Origin: Terramyces sp. JEL0728
Taxonomy: Eukaryota; Chytridiomycota; Chytridiomycetes; Rhizophydiales; Terramycetaceae
Direction of reading: 5' to 3'
Length of the DNA stretch: 27,141 nucleotides
Assembly (NCBI GenBank): GCA_027603945.1
Contig: JADIIU010000156.1
Location: 1 to 27,141, forward strand
This document shows, one piece after another, positions 1-9,362 of this stretch (its first letter is position 1; each line of letters opens with the position of its first letter). The translations under genes and the position numbers were made by a program. A model generated the notes under the pieces. That model ran no database searches, was not told where the DNA came from, and worked only from the letters and a program-made list of their open reading frames with translations.

Positions 1-605
1 GTAGTTAACTCTGCTTACTTTGACTGGTTAAGCGAATACAACACCAAAACTCAAACTATTGGCCGTGGATCTTTTGGTGGATCCATCGATGTCACTGACA
101 ACTTGCAAAGCTCATTGGATGATCAAAATGATATCCAACCATTCTTGACAGCTCTTGCTGATGCTGGAAAAATCCAACCTGGTGCGCAAACACTTACTTC
201 CCAATCCACTTTAAATCTGGTGTTGACATTACTCAAGGCGGATCTGGATCTTGCGAAGTTTTCTGTGCTTACCACGGAACCATCGCTTACAAGGGAGGTT
301 ACATTTTCTATGGTGTCATCCCAGATCAAGGCGGTTCATGTGCTGGCGGTTGTGGATCAGCTTCAAGCACTTTCGATAACCTTTCCTCTGTTTCCTCCCA
401 CGAATTGGTTGAAGCAACCACTGACCCAGCCGTTGGTCTTGCTACTGGAAACTCTTCTCCACTTGCATGGTACGACACCAACAACGGTGAAATCGGAGAT
501 ATTTGCAATGCTCAACAAGGATCCATCACTGGTGGAGATGGCAACACTTACACTGTCCAAACTGAATGGTCCAACAGCCAAGGTGCTTGTGTCGTTTCTG
601 CATAG
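1..605 (+). pseudogene. PHI-1/EXORDIUM-like secreted protein, copy 1 (5' cut by window, frameshifted)
   Basis: The 3' part of a gene nearly identical to the copy at 1546-2370. The family (plant PHI-1/EXORDIUM and fungal or bacterial relatives) is extracellular; its biochemical role is not settled. The signature is SSHELVEATTDP, then WYDTNNGEIGDICNAQQG and a TVQTEWSNSQGAC end with stop at 603-605. Reading starts in frame at base 1, but two extra bases (GC) near 184-187 shift the frame; from base 189 the family sequence resumes in another frame to the stop. A two-base change cannot be one of this genome's 19-22 nt introns. The original frame happens to stay open to 693 but encodes nothing family-like. 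It is a pseudogene or an assembly indel. The family match is secure; the functional state is not. Confidence 0.75.
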
Positions 606-611
606 AATAAA
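606..611 (+). terminator. AATAAA poly(A) signal right after copy 1 stop
   Basis: AATAAA begins at the base after the TAG stop of the PHI-1-like copy 1, giving almost no room for a 3' UTR before the signal. Confidence 0.6.
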
Positions 612-1505
612 CCATTTTCATTCTGCAATTCACTTTACAACATCGGATTGTGGTGCTGTGAGTGTTTCTAATGTTGAATCCATGACTTTGTAATACACAA
701 TCATCTACATTTGCAACCTATTGTTTCCTATTATTCCGAGTTAGTTTGCACAAAGTTCTTTTGCTCTTGAAACAGCAAATCACAGGTTCATATCTTGTAC
801 TTTTTGATATTCCGTGTGGATTAATGAAATGGGACAAAGCAATTTTATGAACTAGCAATAACCCAAGCGGCAATCATATACCTTAAGTTTGTTTCTCGAA
901 CCCATCAAGACGTGTTAGTCCGCAATGGCCGAATTCGCTTCAATTGTTTTTCCATTGTTTGAGTTTATTATTGTTACCTTCTTTAAGTTGATTGAATCGG
1001 AATAGTCTGTTGGTTACCGCAAGTACAAAAGCACATGTAATAACGGCCATGTAATAATGGTCATGTAATCATGGTCATGTAATAAACATACCAGCTGGAA
1101 TACATACCTACAAAAAAGATGCTGTCGATTTGCAAGATCACCAATCTCGGCAAGAAAGCTGGGTAGACCTCTTTGATTGAAATTGAAAGAGGAGCAGTTA
1201 ATCATTTACACCGCATCACACGGTTAATTTGTCGTTTTATCCAATGATTGCATTGTCTTTTGAGATCCATCGTGTAACACAAAACGGCAAAGTTGAACTG
1301 CTAAAAGTAAAACAATGAATTTGGAATCAGGCACAACTGGAAAGCACCCTACCGAGTCAGCAGTGCGTTGATATCTACCACATTTAGTATAATCGAAGTT
1401 TTTTTGTATCATCAAACTCGCAGAGAAACCGGCAGTCTGTGGACTACCTCATGGAAACTCATGCCAGGTCTTTTCCCTGTCTTTGACATTGGACGTTGAA
1501 CAGAG
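612..1505. other. Intergenic spacer between PHI-1-like copies
   Basis: No supported gene on either strand; the open frames are short and lack family features. It holds a four-copy 14-nt tandem repeat (1034-1089) and, at its end, the promoter of copy 2. Confidence 0.6.
1034..1089. repeat. 14-nt tandem repeat, four copies
   Basis: Four consecutive units start with CATGTAAT: CATGTAATAACGGC, CATGTAATAATGGT, CATGTAATCATGGT, CATGTAATAAACAT. It is a minisatellite in the spacer of the duplicated gene pair. Confidence 0.85.
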
Positions 1506-1512
1506 TATAAAT
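1506..1512 (+). promoter_or_regulatory. TATA box of PHI-1-like copy 2
   Basis: TATAAAT lies 33 nt upstream of the ATG at 1546, so transcription should start very close to the start codon. Confidence 0.5.
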
Positions 1513-1545
1513 GCTGTTCCAAAAATGTAGTCAACATCCTATAAA

Positions 1546-2370
1546 ATGGTTTCTGCTGCTCTCTTATTCGCTGCTGTCTCTGCATCCACTGTCCCAAGAC
1601 AACGTGGTGTCCACTACAGAACTGATATCGTTACTGCCCCAGCTCTTGACAAAAGAGCTACAGCTAAATTAACCTACTACGGCGGTCCAGTCATTTCAAA
1701 CGTCGAAGTTCACCCTATCTACTATGGTGGAAGCAGCGTCAACTACAAATCTCAAATCAACGCATTCTACTCTGGTGTAGTCAACTCTGCTTACTTTGAC
1801 TGGTTAAGCGAATACAACACCAAAACTCAAACTATGGATCTTTTGGTGGATCCATCGATGTCACTGACAACTTGCAAAGCTCATTGGATGATCAAAATGA
1901 TATCCAACCATTCTTGACAGCTCTTGCTGATGCTGGAAAAATCCAACCTGGTGCAAACACTTACTTCCCAATCCACTTTAAATCTGGTGTTGACATTACT
2001 CAAGGTGGAAGTGGATCTTGCGAAGTCTTCTGTGCCTACCACGGAACTATTGCATACAATAGGTGGATATATCTTTTATGGTGTCATCCCAGATCAAGGC
2101 GGTTCATGTGCTGGTGGTTGTGGTTCAGACTCTAATACTTTCAACAACCTGTGCTCAGTCTCTTCCCACGAATTGATTGAAGCTACCACCGATGCGGCTG
2201 TTGGTGTAGCATCTTCAACTGCTTCCCCATTAGCTTGGTACGACTCCAACAACGGTGAAATCGGAGATATTTGCAATGCTCAACAAGGATCTATCACTGG
2301 TGGAGATGGAGTCACTTACACTGTTCAAAAGGAATGGTCCAACAGCAAGGGAGCTTGTATTGCACAATAA
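1546..2370 (+). pseudogene. PHI-1/EXORDIUM-like secreted protein, copy 2 (two compensating frameshifts)
   Basis: It starts MVSAALLFAAVSA, a short signal peptide, then a propeptide-like stretch and the family start LTYYGGPVISNVEVHPIYYG. It ends with SSHELIEATTDAAVG, GEIGDICNAQQG and WSNSKGACIAQ. Compared with copy 1 it lacks seven bases at about 1835/1836 and has one extra T at about 2060. The net change is minus six, so both ends share one frame, but 1836-2060 can be read only in another frame and the starting frame meets a stop at 1915-1917. Neither change fits a GTA...AG intron. A TATA box and an AATAAA (2387-2392) flank it. It is a recent pseudogene or an assembly error; family identity is clear. 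Confidence 0.75.
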
Positions 2371-2386
2371 CTGTGTATGATAGAAC

Positions 2387-2392
2387 AATAAA
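2387..2392 (+). terminator. AATAAA poly(A) signal of copy 2
   Basis: AATAAA lies 17 nt after the stop of the PHI-1-like copy 2. Confidence 0.55.
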
Positions 2393-2503
2393 GGTACGCA
2401 AGTCTTTCTGCAACCTTTTCATATTCTTGCGATTGAGCCACTGTCTTCAACTGGTTGCAGTGCCAATAAACTCAGCAAACTACTGATGACTTGTAAAAAG
2501 AAA

Positions 2504-3583
2504 TTAAATAGACTTTTTAAAAAACAATCGCCAATCAAGCGGCTGCTCTACATCAAACTGCTCTTTCGGTTGCTTTTTAGGGAGAGGCAGTTCAAGGTGA
2601 TGTGCTGGCAGAGGTTTGTTGAAAAAGTAAGAGTCGAGCAAGGCTTCACTAGCTGATATCCGCTTGCTACTCTGATAAATCAAAAACTTTTCCAGTAACG
2701 CAACAGCCTCTTTACTGGCATCAGGGCATATAGTTTGGATCGGCACTGCTTTGGTTGTAGGAAATTGTATCTTGTTATAATCGGGCAGGTTTTCCAGTTC
2801 CTATGATTAAAAGAGAGTACTGGCCAAGATTCAACAGCTGGAGTGCCAAGAACAGAAATAACACTGAATAGCTGATCGATATCGTTTTGACCAGGGAATA
2901 GCGGCGAGTGGTTCAGCAGTTCGCCAAATATACATCCTACCGCCCACAAATCAACTCCAAAGTCGTATTTCCTTGCACCGTACAATAACTCTGGAGCTCG
3001 GTACCATCTAATTAGAAAATAAGATACCTTGTAGCAACTTGGTGCGAGTAAGGACGAATAGTTTCCAAATTGCAGACCCTGGCAAGCCCGAAATCAGCTA
3101 GTTTGAGTATCCTGTTTGGCGAAATCAATAAATTGGCTGGCTTCAAGTCCCTATGCATGATTTTGTTGGAATGGCAATAAGCAATGCCTTTAAGTATCAT
3201 GAGCATATAAGCTTTGGTTTGCGGTTCCGTCAATGGCGCAACTCCATTCTTCAGCACTTCAGCCAAATCAGAAAGCATATATTCAAACGCCAACACGAAT
3301 CCAGTGCCTGATGGAAATACCTCGCGCAATAGGACTACATTTGGATGGTTGAGTTGTTCCAATGCTGTATTAGTAAGAGTTACCCTTGATTTCTCTAATG
3401 ATGGTTGTTGGAATGCCATTTTCAAGCTGCAGTAAATTAAAAATTACTTTTCGCAAAGGTACTTTTTTCAAAGCTACAATTTCCCCCGTTTTTACAAAAG
3501 TTGCTTTCAAAACCACGCCGTGAGCTCCTTCGCCAATCTATTTAATTTTAATTTACTTTTTCAAGGATATTATACTGATTCAT
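2504..3583 (-). CDS. CDK20: Cyclin-dependent kinase 20 (CCRK) orthologue
   Basis: Ser/Thr kinase of the CDK20/cell-cycle-related-kinase family, 326 aa after removing five introns: 3538-3556 (19 nt), 3427-3447 (21), 3365-3383 (19), 3008-3027 (20), 2801-2820 (20). N-terminus [20 protein letters not shown] carries the Gly-rich loop; then the Lys in VALKKV, a PSTAIRE-like helix [13 protein letters not shown], the CDK20 hallmark [15 protein letters not shown], catalytic [20 protein letters not shown], and the T-loop [21 protein letters not shown]. The C-terminus retains [17 protein letters not shown], close to the human tail. Without the introns the Gly loop, T-loop and C-lobe fall in different frames. 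In animals and algae CDK20 controls cilium length and Hedgehog or cell-cycle signalling; in fungi Crk1-type relatives act in cell cycle and mating. It converges on the PHI-1-like gene. Confidence 0.93.
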
Positions 3584-4038
3584 TGATTACTTGATTTTTT
3601 CAGGGGCAGAGCGTGATTTGCGGGGCACAGATGTATTCAAAAATCAAGCTTATTCAAGGCCATTTAGCTGCCCTTTAAGGCAACGCAAATATTGCCGATA
3701 CTGGAAATATTCTTTATTGATATAAATGGACATGAAACCCTTTTCATGAATTTTTCCTGTGTGGGGACACTCCAAATTAAAACAGGGCGGTATTGTCCCG
3801 TAAATTAGAAAATCAAAAGCAGGTCGACGACGGCATTGCGGCTCTATTTTTTTAAAAGCTGGTTTTCTGATATTTCATTCTCTTTGAAATTCTGCTGTCT
3901 GAACGAAATGGTCATTTGGTAGCACAAAACCCACCTCGCACCCCCTAGGTGCCGCATTTCTGTCCTAAAGCCCTTGGGTAAAAGACAAATGTTCCTTTTT
4001 TGGCCCACTCAAGTCAAAATGATGTGTGGCACCATTAG
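3584..4038. other. Spacer upstream of CDK20 and the AT-hook gene
   Basis: A divergent promoter region with no coding sequence I can support. It holds G-rich patches such as GCGGGGCACAG and AGGGCGG and T-rich runs, but no recognised element apart from the TATA box just beyond its end. Confidence 0.5.
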
Positions 4039-4046
4039 TATAAATA
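4039..4046 (+). promoter_or_regulatory. TATA box of the AT-hook gene
   Basis: TATAAATA lies 25 nt before the ATG at 4072, the same short TATA-to-ATG distance seen at other genes here. Confidence 0.5.
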
Positions 4047-4071
4047 TAGCTAGGGTAAATTGGACGAAAAA

Positions 4072-4353
4072 ATGGTTTGTCGTAAAAAGCTTATTCCTGT
4101 TAAATCGATATCAGTCGACCCTCTGAACAAGGAAGAAATGGGGATTATTCAGCTAGACGTTTACGCAATATTACATTCCAAACCCTCCAGTTTGCTGTAC
4201 CGTAAAAGAATTATAGAAAAGGAAATACCAGTCAAGAGGGGAAGAGGAAGGCCAAAGAAAATCAGACCTGTTAGCGACTCTGGTTCAGAAAAAGAACCAA
4301 GCTCGCCTAATGGAATGTATTTTTCTGTTGCAAAAACCACTGTAAAGAGTTAA
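4072..4353 (+). CDS. Small AT-hook protein
   Basis: A 93-residue basic protein with no family I recognise. The clear feature is an AT-hook core, KRGRGRPKK at about residues 55-63, which binds the minor groove of A/T-rich DNA; it is followed by a Ser/Glu-rich acidic patch (SDSGSEKEPSS). The first 45 residues (VCRKKLIPVKSISVDPLN...) could be a small fold. Start ATG 4072 follows a TATA box, and an AATAAA lies about 10 nt after the stop, which supports a real short gene. No intron is needed. It is probably nuclear; function is inferred only from the AT hook. Confidence 0.6.
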   Translation: MVCRKKLIPVKSISVDPLNKEEMGIIQLDVYAILHSKPSSLLYRKRIIEKEIPVKRGRGRPKKIRPVSDSGSEKEPSSPNGMYFSVAKTTVKS

Positions 4354-4414
4354 TCATTTGTAAAATAAAAAACCATTGCAAGAGTATTGTGGGGTGTAAT
4401 TAATTTTCTTGCGG

Positions 4415-4690
4415 CTACTGGAGGACCACTTGCAGCACACGAGCATCAAGGAGAAAGTCTTTTTCCTCTTTGATGTTGCATAGAGATTGCAAAGAGCCCA
4501 TCAGTCTATCAGTTATGAAAGGAAACTTTGTTCCATTGTCGAGAGAAACTGCTGCCCAAACAGCTAATGAACTGCTTAGAGCGTACACAGTTCTTGAAGG
4601 TAGCTTCTGGTTGGTGCTTAAAGAATAGCAAAATACATTTAATAAGATGGCAAATACAATTGGCAAATACAATTTAATAAGATGGCACAA
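4415..4690 (-). other. Open frame downstream of NoxR, unknown
   Basis: An open frame of about 91 codons ends at 4415-4417. The last 65 residues (KLPSRTVYALSSSLAVWAAV..., ending in LLDARVLQVVLQ) look protein-like, with a hydrophobic segment. There is no ATG near its 5' end: the frame begins inside the NoxR 3' end, and its first third is the A/T-rich duplicated tail of NoxR. A GTA...AAG stretch of 20 nt at the KLPSR boundary could be an intron, but no upstream coding exon was found. It may be a fragment of a lost gene or a chance open frame. Confidence 0.25.
4643..4688. repeat. Local duplication of the NoxR tail
   Basis: The bases around the NoxR stop are repeated just downstream. On the minus strand GCCATCTTATTAAAT occurs twice, and ATTGTATTTGCCA recurs between the copies, so the stop codon and following A/T-rich bases are duplicated. 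Confidence 0.7.
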
Positions 4691-6001
4691 AACACCAGAT
4701 ATCCAATTTAGACGGATTAGGTGCGGTTTCTATCGCTTCGTTCAAATCATCGTCATTAGACATGACACATTTCTGCCCAGATTCATCCAAGAATTTAATC
4801 AGCAACTCTTGATTCTTGAACTTTTTACGGACAAATTCAAGTAGCTCATCGTAAATCACATCATCAGGAACAAGGATCATTCGAGTATCGTTAAAAGTAG
4901 CTTTTACGCGGATCTGTTGTTAGCAAAAGTTACCATATCGTTAGGTATAGAGATTCCTGATGCTGATACTTCTGATCTTGGCGATTCTGCTGCTAACCCA
5001 GGTCTTCTTTCATAAGGTTCATTTTGCGACAATGAGGATCGTCTTTGAGTGATCTGCACAGGCTTCTTTTTAGCGTCATCCAAACTGATGTAGTTTGGCT
5101 TGGCGCCGACAGAACTGCTTCTCTGTCTGATACTAGAATTGCTGCTTTTGGATAGGGTTGGTGCTCTTCTTGATAAAGTAGCATTGATTTGTACATTTTC
5201 AGGGATAGTTGTTGGTAAAGCAGGTACTGGACTTGTCTTGTTCTTTTTCCTGTAGTTTCTTCCCAGTGTCATTTCTTTCACTTGTCTGCCAGAGAACCCG
5301 TCAAAGTTGTCGTTCAAGTTGTTTGCAGCAACAACAGTGGATTTACCAAGGTAGTCGACTTTTTTTGCATTCTTGATATTATCTTCCTGTGGGCGATATA
5401 CGGTAGTATCTGGAATCTCATATGGTAATATTTTTGCTGGCGCTTGCGATCCTAAACGAACGGCTTCTTGTATTTTACTGGTATCAGGCCTAGTTTCGGA
5501 TTGATTGGCTAGATCGAGCGCTTCGTTAAAGTATTTCATTCCTCTGTCCTCATCTCCAAGCACCAGGAAACACAGGGCCAAGTTGAAAATGACATGGGCC
5601 GCATGTAGAGTATAGTCAAGCCCTAATTGAGAGTAATTGATAAAGGTATTTGAACGGAGTCTATCGTAGCAATCTTGATAGCATTCCAACGCAGTTTCTA
5701 CATCGTCTGCGTAATAATAAATAGCGGCTTTCTGGAAATATGCAGCAGCCAGGTAGGGGTCGCACTGAATTGCTCTGTTGAACGCAGCAACCTATAATTA
5801 ACAATAAATACTGCTTCCTCGCTATCTTTTAGTTTCATTGCAACCATCCCGACATTAAAGTGTAATTTGGAAATGTCTGCAAACTCTTGAAACTGGAGTA
5901 GAGATAGCTTGTAGTTGCCCTGGTCAAACGAAGTTAAAGCCGTAGCCCACTTGATTAGTTGTTCCTAGCGTAAAATTATGAATTACTTTGACAGTACTCA
6001 T
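4674..6001 (-). CDS. noxR: NADPH oxidase regulator NoxR (p67phox-like)
   Basis: Cytosolic activator of fungal NADPH oxidase, 421 aa. Three introns: 5965-5986 (22 nt), 5792-5811 (20), 4914-4933 (20). The N-terminal half has TPR repeats: FADISKLHFNVGMVAMKLKD, then VAAFNRAIQCDPYLAAAYFQ, then YTLHAAHVIFNLALCFLVLG. The activation segment follows (TTVYRPQEDNIKNAKKVDYLGK), then a Ser/Pro-rich linker and a C-terminal PB1 domain that starts IRVKATFNDTRMILVPDDV and has the acidic cluster SNDDDLNEAIE. The third intron must be removed to join the linker to PB1. Like other fungal NoxR it has no C-terminal SH3 domain. In known fungi it works with Rac, Cdc24 or Bem1 and NoxA/B to make superoxide at growing cells. 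Divergent from the TEAD-like gene. Confidence 0.93.
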
Positions 6002-6408
6002 GCAGCAATTGGTTGGGTTGCAGAGTTTTTTACCCTTTGAATTTATACTGCCGTAGGCTCTTACAATGGGCTTGCCACTTGAAAAAAAAAGCCTTCATTC
6101 GTGTTATTCAATATTATTCAGTTGTTTCATATTTTGCCCTGAAAGCCAGATTAAAATATACGGAAATGAATCCTTTATGAATGCATATTCGTGATTAAGC
6201 GGTTTTTCCATGTTTTACTCACGCAATGCAAATTTCCAAGCTGAGATCTGGTCAAGCGGCTTGGACTTTGAAACGCTTTGAATATTCGGGTTCGCACAAT
6301 CAGTATCTTGCATCATTCCAGCAGTATAACTAAGCTTCTATATTTTCGGCTGACATCACTTGCTTGCAGGGGGTGAATAAAAGTCACGCAAAAGTTTAAC
6401 AAATTAAA
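6002..6408. other. Divergent promoter of NoxR and TEAD-like genes
   Basis: 407 nt between two divergent starts. I searched it for an upstream TEA-domain exon of the TEAD-like gene and saw none of its signature residues. No other gene is visible. Confidence 0.55.
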
Positions 6409-7188
6409 ATGATATCTGATGCAGTTTATGTACTACGAGCTAATCCTAGGCCAAAGATTATTTATTAGATAAAGATATTCGCAAACGAACGCAGTTGCAG
6501 ACAATCAGACAGGCGTCGCCGCTAATGTTTCTCCGCTACCTGTATTTATTCATAGACCCGTCAGATTCTATTTACGATGTAATTCCAGTTAATGTAGAAC
6601 CCTAGACATGCTCTAACATGTCACTCTAATTTGCCAGATGATTTTGTGGAAACAGTTTCAGTCAGTGATTTTGAACCGGGGGTAATCAAATCTGCTTTTA
6701 ATCTGTACGGGTTCGCCTCTTTTTATTACTTGAATGTAAATCTTGCTAACAAAGATTCGTTTGGATACAACAGGGCTACCACTTGGAGATGCAAAATCAA
6801 TGATCTTGGTTGAAACTCCGTTGCAAACATGTGTATCATGTACAACTTCTATTTATTCTTACGACGACCTCATCTTGGAAACCAAGGAGGCTCACAAACC
6901 TCTACGCGTGCAAGAAAGCAATTATATTTACAAATTCGACTTTGTCCGAGAATACTGGTAGATTACGTTAATCATAGGACTGCGTTTTTGAATGGGTTCC
7001 AGTTATTATCGAACGAAATCGAAGCCAGTATGGCGATAGAGAGCCTGACCATTATCCAAGTATCTTGTTTTAACCAGGTTTTTCATTGCGTGGACGAGAG
7101 GATGCAAGAAACTCCGCTTCTCTGTTTAGCGTACAAATTCAGTGGAGATGGAGATGGCTCTGTAGAAATTTCCCAAATATTAGAATAA
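6409..7188 (+). CDS. TEAD-like YAP-binding-domain protein without TEA domain
   Basis: 227 aa (233 if the last intron is not spliced). Introns: 6430-6449 (20 nt), 6579-6597 (19), 6736-6754 (19), 6958-6977 (20), and candidate 7060-7077 (18). Start MISDAVY, then AKDYLLDKDIRKRTQLQ. The rest aligns along its length with the C-terminal immunoglobulin-like YAP/Vestigial-binding domain of TEAD/Scalloped factors: VSCTTSIYSYDDLILETKEA against TEAD VTCSTKVCSF...VVEKVETEYA, and LTIIQVF...QETPLLCLAYKF against FTIL(Q/L)VV...QETLLCIAYVF. No TEA DNA-binding domain is present in or upstream of the gene. Function is inferred: a co-activator-binding partner or a diverged transcription regulator. The stop lies inside an AATAAA. 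Family call is from remembered sequence, not a search. Confidence 0.7.
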
Positions 7189-7189
7189 A
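7184..7189 (+). terminator. AATAAA containing the stop of the TEAD-like gene
   Basis: The TAA stop (7186-7188) is part of AATAAA. Confidence 0.6.
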
Positions 7190-7383
7190 TTAAATAGATT
7201 TTTATGCGCATCTTTGCTGGCTTCATCCCCTTGCTTCATTGGGATGGCGCAATCAAACAGGCTTATCAATAAAAAGCAGGGCACAAACAAGTTAATTGAA
7301 GGCTAGCGGAAACCACTGCTCAGCCAGCGTCCAGGCTTGGAGTTAGGCTACATGATATGTGAGCTAAGTATCAAGCAATCTCC

Positions 7384-8291
7384 TCAAGCAGAATATTTAT
7401 TAGAGTTTACAACAACCGAATCTCCCAGCAAATTCAGAGCTGGTTTGGCATCCTTGACAACCGTCGTATTAGCCGTCAGTCCTGATGGTTCCGCTTTCTC
7501 TGGCATTGTAGACTCCAATGAAATCTGCCTTCCCCTTCGCAGCGCCAGGATTTTAAATTGATCAAATAGCAGCGACAGAATAGTGGAATGTAGCCCAATC
7601 ATTGCACATGAGATGTCATAAATCTGAGCAGATTTTAGTGTCTGTCTATCGTATTTAGATACAAGAAACAAGTAGAATGTGAACCAGTTCAGCCCGCAAG
7701 TACCAATCAGCGAGTAAATCAGCACCTTTAACCTGAATGTCGTCGTGATTGTCAGCTGGGTCAAGTGCTTGTAAATCAAGTACGCAATATAAAACATTTG
7801 AGCGTTGGAAGAAAAGATGAGTATAGCCAGCCAAGTGTCAAACGAAACTGAAAGAATCTGGATTAAAAACAGGTTACAGCTGCAAGCACTGGGCTATTCA
7901 CATATAGCTGGTACACAAATGTACCTATAAACAAGGCGTACACTGTAATTACCGTTATAAACCCAAACCGTATTCCTTTTTCTGTAATCCGCGTATCCAA
8001 AATTGAAAATATTTCCAGTGTTTTCAAGTGCACAAAACACACGCCGATTGAAATTAACTGGATCCATATTCCTTGCACGAGGAAATTAACCACGTCTTTT
8101 GGATATACGTTGTAGTAAGCTATTCGCTGTGCACATCCAACAATGTTCATAAATTGCAGACAGATAATGTACCTGATTATAGGCTGTTTTATATCATTGT
8201 GGATTAGGTATTTGATTGTGATTGCTGCGCTTGCGAGAGTTGTCGAGATTAGTATTGCGAGTGTGATATACTGAATCAATTCTGCATTCAT
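7384..8291 (-). CDS. 7TM protein a (receptor-like family)
   Basis: 295 aa, seven hydrophobic segments, extracellular N-terminus of only a few residues. One intron, 7858-7877 (20 nt: GTAACCTGTTTTTAATCCAG), joins ...NSPVLAA to ILSVSFDTW at the loop before TM5. It shares with the five other family members the TM3 end HLKTLEIFSILDTRI; its TM6 has GLNWF in place of the usual LDW, and its TM7 has LHSTI...FDQFKIL. It has a longer, polar C-terminal tail. I chose ATG 8291, which puts TM1 directly after the start as in the relatives; an in-frame ATG at 8354 would add 21 residues. It is not assigned to a known GPCR class; a receptor or sensor role is inferred only from topology. ACGTCA sits directly before the start. 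Confidence 0.75.
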
Positions 8292-8292
8292 T

Positions 8293-8298
8293 TGACGT
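8293..8298 (+). promoter_or_regulatory. TGACGT element at the start of 7TM a
   Basis: The hexamer lies one base before the chosen ATG; on the gene strand it reads ACGTCA. Confidence 0.45.
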
Positions 8299-8487
8299 GG
8301 AGAAACTTGTGTTTGTCGCAGCAAAACAAAAACACAGAAGGAAATTTGGTTCATTTACCTCTAGTTTCCAGACCCTATTGCTACTTGTTTGCGCAGGTTT
8401 GGCAGGCAGCTCTTCGCGAGTCAGTCCTTAAATTTGGACAATACCAGAAGTGAATAGAGTACCAATTCGTTAAAAATGAAAAATCGC

Positions 8488-8493
8488 TTTATT
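8488..8493 (-). terminator. AATAAA containing the stop of 7TM b
   Basis: The stop TAA (8489-8491) is embedded in AATAAA. Confidence 0.6.
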
Positions 8494-9326
8494 TTGCACC
8501 TTTTGTGTCCTCAATGTCATGCTGTTTTTGCTTTTGCTCGAAACCATTCTTTGATCTCAGTTCCTTTGTCGCTAACGTTCTGAATTTACTGAAATTGTAA
8601 GCAGCTAGAGCGCAATGCCAGCCACTAAGAGAAACCGTAATCGCCCGTCCTTCTTCATACTGATACCCAGAGAAATTCAAGTAGTTGTAAATGTAATAGC
8701 ATAGAGCCAGCCAGTCGAGTGAAATCATAACCCCAATTGAAAATAACACAGCTCTTACTTGTGCTTTAGATTGGCTGGTGGTGGACACTCGGTGCTTGTT
8801 GATCAAAAATGTCAAGTAGATGCCTTGGAGGGTAGTGTAGATAATCCCACACCCCAAGATTGCCATATAAGTAAAATTTGACAACTACGATCAAGAAAAA
8901 TATACGTTTCCTATCTCCTGGTTTTCTGTATAAATGTAAATGTCATAGGTAACTTCGCAAAACAAGAATAGTAGTGAAACTATGATTTTCGCATAGTAAA
9001 TGTACCTTCTGTTTATGCGTTTGTCAAGGCTGCCAAATATCTCCAAGCTGTTCAGCTCTATCATTGTTATTCCAAACTTGTTAATGATGCCTTACCACTA
9101 GGAAATCTGCCAGGAAAGATCTTATTACCATGCTAAACCGTGGGATTGGGTAGGACAAGAGGATATACACCAGGAACAGCACTCCAATCATTTGAACAAG
9201 CTGTGTCAGTAGCATCCACTTGTAGATGAGCTTTGTGCGATACTCTCTCTGGCTATAAATTGCTATGACGGCCACAGAAGACAGGAACGATATTGCCATC
9301 GTAATTTTCGCTACTTGATCAGCCAT
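8489..9326 (-). CDS. 7TM protein b (receptor-like family)
   Basis: 265 aa, start MADQVAKITMAISFLSS. Introns: 9077-9095 (19 nt) after SFLADFLV and 8885-8905 (21 nt) after NQEIGN. Seven TM segments, with family motifs ELNSLEIFGSLDKRI (end of TM3), MISLDWLALCYYIYN (TM6) and WHCALAAYNFSKFRTLATKEL (TM7 into the tail). The Lys/Gln-rich C-terminus is short. Without the introns the frame stops after TM3 and again before TM5. It is the closest relative of neighbours c and d, so the block arose by tandem duplication. The ligand and pathway are unknown. Confidence 0.8.
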
Positions 9327-9337
9327 TTAGAAAACAA

Positions 9338-9343
9338 TGACGT
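9338..9343 (+). promoter_or_regulatory. TGACGT element at the start of 7TM b
   Basis: Eleven bases upstream of the ATG, in the 31-nt gap to the neighbouring stop. Confidence 0.45.
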
Positions 9344-9356
9344 AAAGAACATTACG

Positions 9357-9362
9357 TTTATT
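9357..9362 (-). terminator. AATAAA containing the stop of 7TM c
   Basis: The stop TAA (9358-9360) is part of AATAAA. Usual cleavage 10-30 nt downstream would fall at the start codon of gene b. Confidence 0.6.

Noticed and set aside
103..693. Long open frame continuing past the frameshift in PHI-1-like copy 1
   Set aside because: After the indel it is the family sequence read out of frame; the conserved residues are in the other frame up to the stop at 605.
6241..6285. EIWSSGLDFETL upstream of the TEAD-like gene as the start of a TEA domain
   Set aside because: It runs into a stop and none of the conserved TEA residues (GRNELI, RKQVSSH) follow.
9004..9020. Possible donor GTACAT in 7TM b after INRR
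   Set aside because: The exon reads through in frame (RRYIYYAKIIVSLLFLF) and forms TM4 as in the paralogues.
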